64,000 bases of DNA from Cesiribacter sp. SM1. GTDB lineage: Bacteria; Bacteroidota; Bacteroidia; Cytophagales; Cyclobacteriaceae. The stretch covers positions 124,001-188,000 of the forward strand of contig NZ_JAHXBU010000042.1 in the NCBI RefSeq assembly GCF_020178975.1, in the 5' to 3' direction. Below are positions 9,089-19,339 of the stretch, piece after piece (the first letter of the stretch is position 1; each line of letters opens with the position of its first letter). The translations under genes and the position numbers were made by a program. The notes below the pieces were generated by a model that had not been told where the DNA came from, did not search any database, and saw only the letters and a list, made by a program, of their open reading frames with translations.

Positions 9089-11611
9089 CTAATAGGGATC
9101 AACATCCGGTACAACCTCTACTTTTTTATATTCCTTTTCACTCATCAGCTGCTGGCTTTGCTCCAGGATAAACTGCTTTACCCCCTGCACATCGATGCCC
9201 TGCCGCTCCAGCTTAATGGTAATGTGCATGAGGTATAAGCCCCGTATGCGGCCCACCAGCGGCTCTTCCGGCCCCAGCACCCGCTGCTTTGTCAGCTGGT
9301 GCTGCAGGCGTTCAGTAAGGTCTTTGGCAGCAGCTTCGGCAATCTCTTTTTCGCTGTGGCGCACCACCAGCCTGATCAGGCGGCTGAAGGGCGGGTAAAA
9401 ATACTCCCGCCGCTCCCTGATCTCGTTGCGGTACACCCCTCCATAGTCGGATTGGATGATGCGCTCCAGGATGGGCTGCTCCAGGTTGGAGGTCTGGATG
9501 ATCACTTTACCCGGCTTGCTGCTGCGCCCAGCCCTGCCTGCTACCTGGGTTACCAGCTGGTAGGTACGTTCATGGGAGCGGAAATCAGGATAATGCAGCA
9601 TGCGGTCGGCATCAAAAATACCCACCAGCGTTACCCCCTCAAAATCAAGCCCCTTGCTCACCATCTGGGTACCCACCAGTATATCTATCTTACCTTCGCC
9701 AAAGCTGTCGAAGAGGGTCTGGAAGCTGTTTTTGCGGCGGGTGGTATCCAGGTCCATGCGCTCTACGGTAGCCTCGGGCACCAGCAGTCGCAGGCTTTCC
9801 TCCAGCTTTTCGGTACCGTAGCCTACCGTTTTGATCTTGTGCGAACCACAGGCCGGGCAGGCGGTAGGTACATATTCCTTTAGCCCGCAGTAGTGGCAGC
9901 GAAGCTCGTTTGCCTGCATATGGTAGGTAAGGCTCACGGCGCAGTTTACACATTTGGGTATCCAGCTGCACTCTTCGCAGTTAATGTAAGGCGCATAACC
10001 CCGCCTGTTCTGGAAAACGATGGCCTGCTCTCTGCGCTCCACCACAGCCTTCAGGGCCTCAACCAGTTGCTGGGTAAACATGGCCTTCATGGTTTTGTGC
10101 TTTTGCGCCACGCGTGTATCGGCCAGCTCTATGGCCGGCAGCTGCGCATCGGCAAAGCGTTTGGTGAGCTCCACCAGCCCGTACTTATCATTTTCTGCCT
10201 GGTAGTAGCTTTCTACAGAAGGTGTGGCAGATCCCAGCAGTGTTTTGCCGCCGTGCATCTTTGCCAGCACCAGGGCTGTGTCGCGGGCATGGTAACGTGG
10301 TGCAGGATCGTACTGCTTATAGGAGGTTTCGTGCTCCTCATCTACAATGATCAGGCCCAGGTTGTGGAAGGGCAAAAAGATAGAAGACCGCACACCTACC
10401 ACCAGCGGAAAGCTGCCGTTCAGTACCCCCTGCCATACCTCTACCCTTTCATTATCAGAAAAGCGGCTGTGGTACACCCCCATCTGTCCGCCAAAAATTT
10501 TCTTCAGGCGGCCTACTATCTGGGTGGTCAGGGCAATCTCGGGCAGCAGGTAGAGCACCTGCACGCCATTATCAAGTGCCTCACGGATCAGCGAAATGTA
10601 GAGCTCTGTTTTTCCCGAACCGGTAATGCCGTGCAGCAGTACGGTGTCCTTTGTTTCAAAATGCTCCAGGATCTGCTGGCGTGCCTTTTGCTGATCTTCC
10701 GTCAGGCGTATATCGATGCTGCTGTCTCCCTCCGGTATCCAGAAGCGGGGCACGGTTTCCTCAAACTCCTCCAGCACCCCGTTTTTAACCAGGGTACGTA
10801 CCGATGAGGGCGAGATCTGAGCATCTACCAGCTCAGATTTCATGAGTCCTGCCGCATTTCGCCCGGGATTTTGCAGCACCGGCACCTCGCGCAGGTACTT
10901 TAAGAGCACATCCGACTGCTTTGGGTGGCTCTCCAGCGCCTTGAACAAGGCCTCCAGGCTGGCATGGTCCTGCACCAGCCCCTCCTGCAGCCGCACTTTA
11001 CGTACTGTTTTTGGCTTATATTTTTCCTGCACCTGCTCAAAGAGCAGAATGGCTTCTTTCGAAAGCAGGTTTTTAAACAGCTGGTAGAGCGATTTCTGCC
11101 CCAGCAGGGCCTCTACATCGGCATAAGAAAGACTTTGCTTTTGCTGCAGGGTATCCAGCAGCAGCTTTTCCTTTTCGTTAAAAGTATGTTCAGAGGTAAG
11201 GTAGCTAAAATCGGGGTGCAGCTGCACCTGCGACTGGCTGCTGAGCTTCAGGCCGCTGGGCAGTGCTACATTCAGCACCTCGCCGGGGGTGCACATATAG
11301 TAATCGGCCATCCACTGAAAAAGCTTCAGCTGCAGCGGCTGCACCACCGGCTGCTCATCGAGCTGCTCCAGCAGCAGGCGGGCATCATAAGCTTCAGGAA
11401 TGCGGTCGTGCAATTCGGCCACTATGCCCGTTAATATTTTCTTTTTGCCAAACTGCACCACCACCCGGCAACCCGGCTGCAGGGTATCGTTCAGGTCAAA
11501 GGGCACTCGGTAAGTAAAGAGTTTTGGTACGGGCACCGGCAGCAGTACATCGCAAAAAAGCGTTTGCCGCTCACCCCCACCTTCAGAGATATTAAATTCC
11601 AGTTGCTGCAC
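9089..11611 (-). CDS. priA: Primosomal replication restart helicase PriA
   Basis: 840 residues, the usual length for PriA. The N-terminal DNA-binding part begins VLLPVPVPKLFTYRVP. The helicase core has Walker A GITGSGKTELY (about 325-337) and the DEEH box in VDEEHETSYKQ. Eight cysteines in CxxC pairs form the double zinc-binding insertion (CEEC to CPACGS), and VAGRAGRSSKPG is helicase motif VI. PriA reloads the replicative helicase at stalled forks. The gene is divergent from mrp across 316 bp. Confidence 0.97.
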   Translation of the reverse strand: MQQLEFNISEGGGERQTLFCDVLLPVPVPKLFTYRVPFDLNDTLQPGCRVVVQFGKKKILTGIVAELHDRIPEAYDARLLLEQLDEQPVVQPLQLKLFQWMADYYMCTPGEVLNVALPSGLKLSSQSQVQLHPDFSYLTSEHTFNEKEKLLLDTLQQKQSLSYADVEALLGQKSLYQLFKNLLSKEAILLFEQVQEKYKPKTVRKVRLQEGLVQDHASLEALFKALESHPKQSDVLLKYLREVPVLQNPGRNAAGLMKSELVDAQISPSSVRTLVKNGVLEEFEETVPRFWIPEGDSSIDIRLTEDQQKARQQILEHFETKDTVLLHGITGSGKTELYISLIREALDNGVQVLYLLPEIALTTQIVGRLKKIFGGQMGVYHSRFSDNERVEVWQGVLNGSFPLVVGVRSSIFLPFHNLGLIIVDEEHETSYKQYDPAPRYHARDTALVLAKMHGGKTLLGSATPSVESYYQAENDKYGLVELTKRFADAQLPAIELADTRVAQKHKTMKAMFTQQLVEALKAVVERREQAIVFQNRRGYAPYINCEECSWIPKCVNCAVSLTYHMQANELRCHYCGLKEYVPTACPACGSHKIKTVGYGTEKLEESLRLLVPEATVERMDLDTTRRKNSFQTLFDSFGEGKIDILVGTQMVSKGLDFEGVTLVGIFDADRMLHYPDFRSHERTYQLVTQVAGRAGRSSKPGKVIIQTSNLEQPILERIIQSDYGGVYRNEIRERREYFYPPFSRLIRLVVRHSEKEIAEAAAKDLTERLQHQLTKQRVLGPEEPLVGRIRGLYLMHITIKLERQGIDVQGVKQFILEQSQQLMSEKEYKKVEVVPDVDPY

Positions 11612-11927
11612 GTTGATGGCTCTTTCTACAATGGGTAAAGATAGAGGTTAATGTGCTAATTCTTAAATGTGTTGATGCCCTAATATACTAATTGGGGCTG
11701 CAGTTCTCTAGCAGCGCGATGTCTGAATGAATGCTACAGGGGCTGCAAATCAGAAAAGTACCAGAACAGTAAATTTGGGCAAATAGTGTAAGACCTTTCA
11801 TTTGTACATTATTCAATTCGCACATTAACGCCTATCTTTGCCCCGCGGCCAGCACTATTTTGCAGTAAAGTTTGTTGCAGTAGTGTTGCAGTTACCCTGA
11901 GTAAGCCGCAACAAGACTAAAGCAAGC
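11612..11927. other. Divergent promoter region between priA and mrp
   Basis: 316 bp with no gene. It should carry the promoters of priA (minus) and mrp (plus). The clearest element is TATCTTTG at 11833-11840, a match to the Bacteroidota -7 box TAnnTTTG. Confidence 0.5.
11833..11840 (+). promoter_or_regulatory. Candidate -7 promoter box for mrp-nifU
   Basis: TATCTTTG fits the TAnnTTTG consensus of the Bacteroidota primary sigma factor and lies 87 bases before the mrp start. The upstream -33 TTG element is not clear, so this is a moderate call. Confidence 0.4.
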
Positions 11928-13019
11928 ATGAGCATTACCAAAGAACAAGTATTAGCCGCCTTAAGTACCGTTCAGGACCCCGACCTTAAGCAGGACCTGG
12001 TTACCCTGGGTATGATTGAAAAGCTGCAGGTACACCAGAAAACCATCAGCTTTGTAGTGGTTCTGACCACACCGGCTTGTCCGCTGAAAGAATTTATACG
12101 CATGGAGTGCGTAAAGGCACTGGAAGGTGCATTTGGCACTGACCTCGACCTGGATATACACATGAGCTCACGGGTTACCAGTACCCGTTCCAATGCTCCC
12201 CTGCTGCCGCAGGTGAAAAACATTATTGCCGTTGCCTCCGGTAAAGGTGGCGTTGGCAAATCTACCGTAACAGCTAACCTGGCCGTGGCGCTGGCAAAAA
12301 GCGGTGCCAAGGTAGGCCTGGTAGATGCAGACATCTTCGGCCCCTCGCAGCACATCATGTTCAATTGCGAGCATGAGCAGCCCGGCATGGAGCAGGAACA
12401 AGGCAAAACCTATATCATACCCATTGAACAGTATGGGGTAAAGCTGATCTCCATTGGCTTACTAACCCCGGCAGATCATGCCGTGGTGTGGCGCGGGCCT
12501 ATGGCCAGCCAGGCGTTGCGCCAGTTCCTGGCCGATGCACGCTGGGGTGAGCTGGATTACCTGCTTATCGATTTACCCCCAGGCACCTCCGACATACACC
12601 TTAGCCTGGTACAAACTGTGCCTGTAACCGGTGCTGTGGTGGTAACCACCCCACAGAAAGTTGCCGTTGCCGATGCCCGCAAAGCGGTGGCCATGTTCAG
12701 GCAGCCACAAATAAATGTGCCGGTATTGGGTATCGTGGAGAATATGGCGTATTTTACTCCTGCCGAACTGCCCGACCATAAATACTATATTTTTGGTAAG
12801 GAAGGCGGGCAGCAGCTGGCCGATAAGTATGGTGTACCCCTGCTGGGACAGGTACCCCTGGTGCAGAGCATCCGCGAAAGTGGCGACAGCGGTTATCCAT
12901 CTGTGCTCAAGCACGATGCCTCCGCAGAAGCATTCCAGGTAATAGCCGAAACACTTGCACGCCAGGTGGCCATACGCAACGCAAACACAGAACAAACCAA
13001 GGTAGTACAACTACAATAG
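11928..13019 (+). CDS. mrp: Mrp/ApbC iron-sulfur cluster carrier ATPase
   Basis: 363 residues. Residues 1 to about 85 are a MIP18 (DUF59) domain (VLAALSTVQDPDLKQDLVTLG). The ParA/MinD-like ATPase starts with the deviant Walker A VASGKGGVGKST at about 102-113, followed by DADIFGPSQ and LLIDLPPGTSD. Mrp proteins carry and transfer Fe-S clusters. The canonical CxxC cluster-binding pair seen in many homologues is absent: the matching segment reads MAYFTPAELPDHKYYIFG. I recall the same change in other Bacteroidota. A NifU-type scaffold is encoded 4 bases downstream, supporting a joint role. Confidence 0.92.
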   Translation: MSITKEQVLAALSTVQDPDLKQDLVTLGMIEKLQVHQKTISFVVVLTTPACPLKEFIRMECVKALEGAFGTDLDLDIHMSSRVTSTRSNAPLLPQVKNIIAVASGKGGVGKSTVTANLAVALAKSGAKVGLVDADIFGPSQHIMFNCEHEQPGMEQEQGKTYIIPIEQYGVKLISIGLLTPADHAVVWRGPMASQALRQFLADARWGELDYLLIDLPPGTSDIHLSLVQTVPVTGAVVVTTPQKVAVADARKAVAMFRQPQINVPVLGIVENMAYFTPAELPDHKYYIFGKEGGQQLADKYGVPLLGQVPLVQSIRESGDSGYPSVLKHDASAEAFQVIAETLARQVAIRNANTEQTKVVQLQ

Positions 13020-13023
13020 CATT

Positions 13024-13284
13024 ATGGAGCTAGATCAATTATACGATGCAGTAGAGCTCGCTTTAGGGGGGATCAGGCCCTACCTGGAGGCCGACGGCGG
13101 CAATGTAAAAGTGCTCGAAATCACACCCGAACATGTGGTTCGCCTGGAACTGCTGGGCGCATGCGGATCATGCCCCATGTCGGCCATGACCTTCAGAGCC
13201 GGTATTGAAGAAGCCATACGCCGTGAAGTACCACAGGTGAAAGGCGTGGAAGCTGTTAACCTTACCTCAGCCAGCGCCAACTAA
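13024..13284 (+). CDS. NifU C-terminal-domain Fe-S scaffold
   Basis: 86 residues forming a single NifU-like domain. The cluster-binding pair is C47-x-x-C50 in LLGACGSCPMS, and the family segment RPYLEADGGNVKV is intact. It should bind a labile Fe-S cluster for transfer to apoproteins. It starts 4 bases after mrp, so the two are translationally close and form an operon that ends in a strong terminator. Confidence 0.93.
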   Translation: MELDQLYDAVELALGGIRPYLEADGGNVKVLEITPEHVVRLELLGACGSCPMSAMTFRAGIEEAIRREVPQVKGVEAVNLTSASAN

Positions 13285-13304
13285 AGCGTTCACGGAAAAT
13301 TTTG

Positions 13305-13337
13305 CCCCCGGAGAAAATTCCGGGGGATTTTTTTTTA
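13305..13337 (+). terminator. Intrinsic terminator of the mrp-nifU operon
   Basis: An 8-bp stem CCCCCGGA/TCCGGGGG with a six-base loop is followed at once by a long T-run (ATTTTTTTTT). Confidence 0.92.
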
Positions 13338-13471
13338 TATTTAAAAATCAGCATGCTACAGGTATGTATTCCCGCTGGCATGCCGTTGTATAACAAAAAA
13401 AAGACCTGTAACCAAAAAAACAGTATTTGGTTAATACTGCGGAGGTACATCAGCTTCTGCCTCATTCCAGA

Positions 13472-16400
13472 ATGAAAGTTTTGCTAGGTATCGGACTCTT
13501 ATTGTTTCCACTCCTGCTGCAGGCACAGGAGAAGTGTGCCACCGTGCCTTACCAAAAGCAGCTACTGGAGCAGGAGCCTGTCCTGTTTGACGATGAGGCT
13601 GAATTTGAAAAGTGGATTCAGCATAAAAAGAAGCTAAGTGATCAGCGAATACAGCCTGCAGGCCTCGATGCCGAAGCCAGGTTTGTGATTCCGGTGGTAG
13701 TGCACATAATACACCGGGGCGAAGCGGTGGGCACAGGCACTAACATTCCCGACGAACAGGTGCTCTCGCAGCTCAAAATCCTCAACGATGATTTCAGGGC
13801 AAAGAACACCACCGCCATCAATCAGCTGCCGGACGAATTTAAAGCCCTTGCAGCAGATACAGAAATAGAATTTGTGCTGGCAAAGCAGGATCCTGAAGGC
13901 CTGCCTACCACTGGGATCATCAGGGTTGCCTCAACTGAAACCAACTGGACACAGGCCCGTGACATAAACCTCAAAAGCCTAAGCCACTGGCCCTCTCATA
14001 AATACCTGAACCTGTATTCGGCAGAGCTCTCCAGTCCTGTAATCGGCTGGGCACAGTTTCCGCAGTCCGATCGTTTATCAGGGCTTAACTTCAGTGATGT
14101 TGCCGACGAAACCGACGGAGTGGTTATCGATTACCGCTACCTGGGCACCGGCTACAGGGCAATCAGCTCCAGCAAAGGCCGCACGGCCACCCACGAAATA
14201 GGCCATTATTTTGGCCTGCGCCACATTTGGGGAGATGGCAACTGCAGCAAGGATGATTTTGTAACAGACACCCCGCTGGTAGATAAAGACCATCAGGGCT
14301 GCCCCTCCGAATCTGTTTTAAGTACCTGCACCGGCGGTCTTGCCATGTTCCAGAATTACATGGATTATACCGACGACGGCTGTATGTCGCTCTTTACCCA
14401 TGGCCAGAAAGAGCGCCTGCATGTGGTACTGCAAAACAGCCCGCGCCGCAAAGATCTTAACAGCTCTCCCGGAAAGCTGGAGCCTACCACTGTTGCCAAT
14501 GATGCCGGCATCAGGGAGCTGCAGCTTACCCCTATTCAGTATTGCAACGGCAGCTACAAACCTTCGCTGCAGGTACGCAACTACGGCAACACCCAGGTTA
14601 CAGAGGTAAAGATAGAACTGAAAATAGGGCAGGAGGTGGTAAAAACTTACACCCTTAAAACAGACCTAGCTTACCTGGAAAGCATAGACATGGAGCTTGA
14701 TGAACTGCAGATTCCCGCAGCCGGGCAACAGCAAATATCAGCCACCATTACACAAACAAACGCCGGACAGGATAATAAAACCACCAACAATACGGCCCTG
14801 GCCGAAATAGTGGTGCCCTTAAAAACAAGCCTTCCCCTGTTGCAGCAGTTTGAGAGTGGCCTTAGCCCTTTTACCGTTGTTAACCCTGACTTTGGCTTTA
14901 CCTGGCAGCTGGCCGATGCACCCGATGGTAGTACCTCAGGCAATACAGCTGCGCACCTGAACTTCTACGAATATGAGGCCATTGGCCAGCAGGATATATT
15001 AGCCTCCCCAATCCTGGACCTAAGCCAGGAGGAAAGGGCCTACCTGAGCTTTGATGTTTCGCATGCCCGTTACCAGAACAGCAGCAACGATGGCTTAAGG
15101 GTGTATGTTACCACCGATTGCCGCACCAACCTGCAAACGGCCGAGCTTATCTTTGAGGCCTCCGGCGAAGAGCTGGCAACCGCAACTGCCACAAACACCC
15201 CCTTTGCTCCCGCCAGTGAAGCCGACTGGCGGACCATAGACCTGGATCTTTCTGCCTATGCTGGCATTGAAAACGTGCAGGTGCTGTTTGCCGGCACCAA
15301 TGACTATGGGAATAACATTTATCTGGACAACCTCAGCATAACCAATGTTATAGCTGCACCCCTGAATATTGCCCTTACCGGCGTTATACAACCCACTCCT
15401 GTATTTGGCAACAGCTCAAGCCCCATCAGGGCTGAAATCAAAAACCAGGGCATAGAAACCATTACCTCCTATGTGCTGCAGCTAACCCTCGATGGTACGC
15501 CCCTAAGAGAGGTACTGATAAAAGACATAGTACTGGAGCCACAACAAAAAACCACAGTTCAGCTGGGTGTTTTGCCCCTCCTGGAGCAGGGTACTCACCT
15601 GCTGGAGCTGCTGGTTCATTCTCCCAATGAGCAGACCGACGGGGCAATGAGCGACAACCTACTCAAGAGGCAGTTTGCCATTAATCCCTCCTCCAGCCTG
15701 CTGCCGGTAAGGGAAAGCTTTAGTACCGCCACCTTCACAGACTTTAGCTGGACCTCCGTGAGTCCGCAGCCCGATTTCACCGGCTGGGAAAATATAGATG
15801 TTACAGGGCCTTATGCACCGGAAGAAAGCCTGAATTATGCCGCCATTGCCGATTATGCCGGCAACCCGCGCTTACGCGAAAAATGGCTGGCAAGCCCCCG
15901 GCTGGACATCAGCAACACCAGTGCTGCGGGTATGCAGTTCTGGTATTATGCAGGAGGCAATGGAAACGTATCGCTGCAGATCCTTGCTTCCATGGATAAC
16001 GGCCTTACCTGGCCCATCAGCCTGTGGGAAAAAGATTACAGCGAACTGAATCCTGAAATGCAGCAGGCCCCTGAAGTACCCGGGGAGGCTTCCAGCTGGC
16101 GCAAAGACTTCATTAGCCTGCAGGAGCTGGTGGGACAATCGGATGTGCGAGTTGCATTTGTTGCAACAGGCCAAAACGGAGCGGCCGTTTTTGTTGATGA
16201 AATTGAATTCTTTTTATCTGATCAGCCTACACCTGCCCCCCTGCCCGAGCGCAACAGTGTATCGCTTTACCCCAACCCCGCCCGCGGAGAGTTTAACCTG
16301 TTCTTCAACATGGAAAACCCCCAGGGCGAAGCAGTGGTAGTGGAATTATTCAACACCAACGGATCATTTATCAGCAGAAAGAACTTTCCAAATACGTTAA

Positions 16401-16507
16401 ATCAAATTTATACCTTACAGGTACCCGACTTACCCGCTGGCATTTATTATCTTCGTATCCGGAGTGCCAGCCTCAATACCAGCCGCAAGCTGGTACTGAC
16501 CCGCTAA
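13472..16507 (+). CDS. Secreted M43-family zinc metalloprotease with T9SS sorting domain
   Basis: 1011 residues. I start at 13472 because MKVLLGIGLLLFPLLLQAQ is a clear signal peptide; the longer frame adds 15 residues with no such pattern. The protease domain (about 60-330) resembles pappalysin-type M43 enzymes, with HEIGHYFGLRH at 241-251 (zinc ligands H241, H245, H251; catalytic E242). Long beta-sandwich regions follow. The last 80 residues are a type A T9SS C-terminal domain (VSLYPNPARGEFNLFF to SRKLVLTR) directing export across the outer membrane. It probably degrades extracellular protein. It appears to be a single-gene unit. Confidence 0.93.
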   Translation: MKVLLGIGLLLFPLLLQAQEKCATVPYQKQLLEQEPVLFDDEAEFEKWIQHKKKLSDQRIQPAGLDAEARFVIPVVVHIIHRGEAVGTGTNIPDEQVLSQLKILNDDFRAKNTTAINQLPDEFKALAADTEIEFVLAKQDPEGLPTTGIIRVASTETNWTQARDINLKSLSHWPSHKYLNLYSAELSSPVIGWAQFPQSDRLSGLNFSDVADETDGVVIDYRYLGTGYRAISSSKGRTATHEIGHYFGLRHIWGDGNCSKDDFVTDTPLVDKDHQGCPSESVLSTCTGGLAMFQNYMDYTDDGCMSLFTHGQKERLHVVLQNSPRRKDLNSSPGKLEPTTVANDAGIRELQLTPIQYCNGSYKPSLQVRNYGNTQVTEVKIELKIGQEVVKTYTLKTDLAYLESIDMELDELQIPAAGQQQISATITQTNAGQDNKTTNNTALAEIVVPLKTSLPLLQQFESGLSPFTVVNPDFGFTWQLADAPDGSTSGNTAAHLNFYEYEAIGQQDILASPILDLSQEERAYLSFDVSHARYQNSSNDGLRVYVTTDCRTNLQTAELIFEASGEELATATATNTPFAPASEADWRTIDLDLSAYAGIENVQVLFAGTNDYGNNIYLDNLSITNVIAAPLNIALTGVIQPTPVFGNSSSPIRAEIKNQGIETITSYVLQLTLDGTPLREVLIKDIVLEPQQKTTVQLGVLPLLEQGTHLLELLVHSPNEQTDGAMSDNLLKRQFAINPSSSLLPVRESFSTATFTDFSWTSVSPQPDFTGWENIDVTGPYAPEESLNYAAIADYAGNPRLREKWLASPRLDISNTSAAGMQFWYYAGGNGNVSLQILASMDNGLTWPISLWEKDYSELNPEMQQAPEVPGEASSWRKDFISLQELVGQSDVRVAFVATGQNGAAVFVDEIEFFLSDQPTPAPLPERNSVSLYPNPARGEFNLFFNMENPQGEAVVVELFNTNGSFISRKNFPNTLNQIYTLQVPDLPAGIYYLRIRSASLNTSRKLVLTR

Positions 16508-16642
16508 GCGCATATTGAATTGTACCTTTTGCAGTGTCAGGCAGTGAATGCCCGCTTGCTGCAGCTGAAAATTGATTGGTGCGCCAGAGAACTCCCCTCC
16601 CACAAGCAAATGTTAGACAGACAGGCAACGATATAGCAAAGC

Positions 16643-19339
16643 ATGAAAATTGGTATTTTCTTTGGAGGCCAGTCGCGCGAACGTGAAATTTCCTTCGCCG
16701 GCGGCCGTACCGTATACGATAATCTTAATAAAGCGCTCTTTGAACCCGTACCCATCTTTGTAGACAGCCTCGGGCATTTTATTCTGCTCGACTGGCAGTA
16801 TGTGTACAAAGGTACCATCCGCGATTTTTACCCGCCGGCCAAGCACCTGCCGCACTCAGAGCTGCCTTTCCAGGTATACATTGAGTCGCTGGGCAAGCTT
16901 TCTCCGGAGGCACTGCAGGAGCTGATCTCCGAGGTAGGCCGCAAAGTAGAGCCGCACCAGTTTCGCGAGCTGTTCGATTTTGCCTTCCTGGCCCTCCATG
17001 GCCCTTATGGCGAAGATGGCAACCTGCAGGGTCTGCTGGAGTGGTACGACATTCCCTACTCCGGCTGCGGCATTCTGCCCTCTGCCATAGGCATCAACAA
17101 AATCATTCAGAAAAAACTGATGGAAGATGCCGGTTTCCCCTGCCCCAAGCGCTGGGAGATTAACCGGCAGGAGTGGCTGCAGACAGCCGACAAATCCTCT
17201 TTCTTCCGGGCCGCCAAAGAAGCCGTTGGGCTGCCAATCGTATTCAAAGCTCCTAACCAGGGCTCGAGCATTGGCGTATCTATTTTGCGCGACAACAGCC
17301 TTGAGGGCTTTACCGCTGCCGTAAATAAAAGTCTCTTTTTACAGGAGGTAGACCTGCAGGCCTGGCAGCAAAAATCGCTCGACGAAAAAATCATGTTCCT
17401 GGCCGTACTCACCGATATCCGCGAGGGCATAGGCATGCCGGTGTATGCCGGCGAGGCGCAGGAACTCATTCACCACCCCAGCGAGCTGCTGCAGTACCTC
17501 GATGAGCAGGCAAAACAAGCCTCCTGCACTGTGCTTACACCGCTTAACAGCGAAGAAACCGTGCTGCTGGAGTCATTCATCAAGGGCAAGGAGTTTAGCT
17601 GCATTGTGGTGCAGAACGAAAAGGGACAGCCCATGGCCCTGCCTCCCACGCAAATCATCAAAGGCACCGATGTATTCGATTACCGGGCCAAGTACCTGCC
17701 GGGCGTAAGCCGCAAGATTACCCCGATAGACCTGCCGCTGGAGCAGATTCAACAGATACGCCAGGAGTGCTGCCACCTGTTTGAGGTGCTGCACGCTAAT
17801 GTATATGCCCGTATCGACGGCTTTATTACCGAAGAAGGCACCATTTTCCTAAACGACCCCAACACTACCTCAGGCATGTTGCCGTCGTCGTTCTTCTTCC
17901 ACCAGGCTGCAGAAATCGGCCTGAACCCCTCGCAGTTCCTAACGTACATTATCCGCACCTCGCTGGTAGAACGCATTAAAACCGGCAAGCGCAACAAAGA
18001 GCTGCGCGATATGCTCAATGCCTTTGATGCCGAGCTCCGGCAGCTGCAGCAGCAAAAATCAGAGAAGGTACGCGTGGCGGTGATCATGGGTGGCTATTCT
18101 TCCGAACGGCACATATCGGTAGAAAGCGGACGCAATATTTTTGAAAAGTTAGCGTCATCAGTGAAATACCAGCCTGTGCCCGTGTTCCTGACAGGCAGCA
18201 ACGAAGAGCACAAGCTGTACCAGCTGCCGGTGAACATCATGCTCAAAGACAATGCCGACGATATCAAAGAAAAGATTGAGGCCTACCTGCGTGGCGAGCA
18301 CCACCCGCTCCTGAAACAGATCATTGAGGAGGCCAGGCCGCTGGTATCGCAATACGTAGACCAGAACCTGATGCGCTTTCAGCCCCTGAACTACGAGGAG
18401 CTGGCAAAAACAGTAGATGCGGTATTCATTGCCCTGCACGGCCGCCCAGGCGAAGATGGAGCCCTGCAGGCGCAGCTGGAGCGTGTTGGCCTGCCCTACA
18501 ACGGCAGCGGCATCGAAAGCTCACAGCTCACCATCAACAAATTCGACACCAACAAGCGCCTGCGCGAGCATGGCATCCTGGTAGCCAAACACCGCCTGGT
18601 AAGCCGCCAGGAGTGGAATACCCAGCGTGCAGCGGTGCTGGATGCAGTGATTCAGGAGTTAGGCCTTCCACTGATTGCCAAGCCCTCTGACGATGGCTGC
18701 AGCTCTGCGGTGAAAAAGATCAAGACCCGTGAAGAGCTGGAAGCCTTTGGCGAAATGATTTTCCGGGATGTACCAGAGCTGCTGGCCCTGCCCATGAAAA
18801 CCCTTAAGCTTAAAGCCAACGAGGAATTTCCGCAGAAAGAGGTATTTTTGGTGGAAGAATTCATTGGCAAAGCCGGTGCAAAGCACTTCCTGGAGGTAAC
18901 CGGGGGCATGCTCACCATCCGCAACGAAAAGGGAGAAACCGAGTATGAGGTCTTCGAACCTTCTGAATCTTTGGCGGGTGGCGAGGTACTTTCGCTGGAG
19001 GAGAAGTTTTTGGCAGGTGAAGGCCAGAACATCACCCCGGCCCGCTATGCACGTACACCGGAAGAAAACAAGCGTATTTCTGCCGAGGTGCGCAAACAGC
19101 TGGAAAAGGTAGCCCGTATTGCCAACATAGAAGGTTATGCGCGCATCGATGCTTTTGTGCGGGTGTTCGAAGACGGACGGGTGGAAACTGTGATCATCGA
19201 GATCAACTCCCTGCCCGGCATGACACCGGCCACCTGTATCTTCCACCAGAGTGCCCTGAACGGCTATAAGCCATATGAATTTATTGACGCAATATTAACC
19301 TACGGGATCGAGCGACAGCGCTACAAGGCTACAGTATGA
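16643..19339 (+). CDS. ddl: Tandem two-domain D-alanine-D-alanine ligase
   Basis: 898 residues made of two consecutive Ddl units; normal Ddl has about 300-370. Unit 1 (1 to about 470) begins MKIGIFFGGQSREREIS and has HGPYGEDGNLQG, the ATP-site FKAPNQGSSIGVS and the metal segment NDPNTTSGMLPSS, with Asp where Glu is usual. Unit 2 (about 474-898) begins VRVAVIMGGYSSERHIS and has HGRPGEDGALQ, AKPSDDGCSSAV and the canonical EINSLPGMTPA. Both ATP-grasp domains look potentially active, the second closer to consensus. Its product would be D-Ala-D-Ala, or a related depsipeptide, for peptidoglycan. The stop codon overlaps the start of the PASTA gene (ATGA). Confidence 0.9.
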   Translation: MKIGIFFGGQSREREISFAGGRTVYDNLNKALFEPVPIFVDSLGHFILLDWQYVYKGTIRDFYPPAKHLPHSELPFQVYIESLGKLSPEALQELISEVGRKVEPHQFRELFDFAFLALHGPYGEDGNLQGLLEWYDIPYSGCGILPSAIGINKIIQKKLMEDAGFPCPKRWEINRQEWLQTADKSSFFRAAKEAVGLPIVFKAPNQGSSIGVSILRDNSLEGFTAAVNKSLFLQEVDLQAWQQKSLDEKIMFLAVLTDIREGIGMPVYAGEAQELIHHPSELLQYLDEQAKQASCTVLTPLNSEETVLLESFIKGKEFSCIVVQNEKGQPMALPPTQIIKGTDVFDYRAKYLPGVSRKITPIDLPLEQIQQIRQECCHLFEVLHANVYARIDGFITEEGTIFLNDPNTTSGMLPSSFFFHQAAEIGLNPSQFLTYIIRTSLVERIKTGKRNKELRDMLNAFDAELRQLQQQKSEKVRVAVIMGGYSSERHISVESGRNIFEKLASSVKYQPVPVFLTGSNEEHKLYQLPVNIMLKDNADDIKEKIEAYLRGEHHPLLKQIIEEARPLVSQYVDQNLMRFQPLNYEELAKTVDAVFIALHGRPGEDGALQAQLERVGLPYNGSGIESSQLTINKFDTNKRLREHGILVAKHRLVSRQEWNTQRAAVLDAVIQELGLPLIAKPSDDGCSSAVKKIKTREELEAFGEMIFRDVPELLALPMKTLKLKANEEFPQKEVFLVEEFIGKAGAKHFLEVTGGMLTIRNEKGETEYEVFEPSESLAGGEVLSLEEKFLAGEGQNITPARYARTPEENKRISAEVRKQLEKVARIANIEGYARIDAFVRVFEDGRVETVIIEINSLPGMTPATCIFHQSALNGYKPYEFIDAILTYGIERQRYKATV

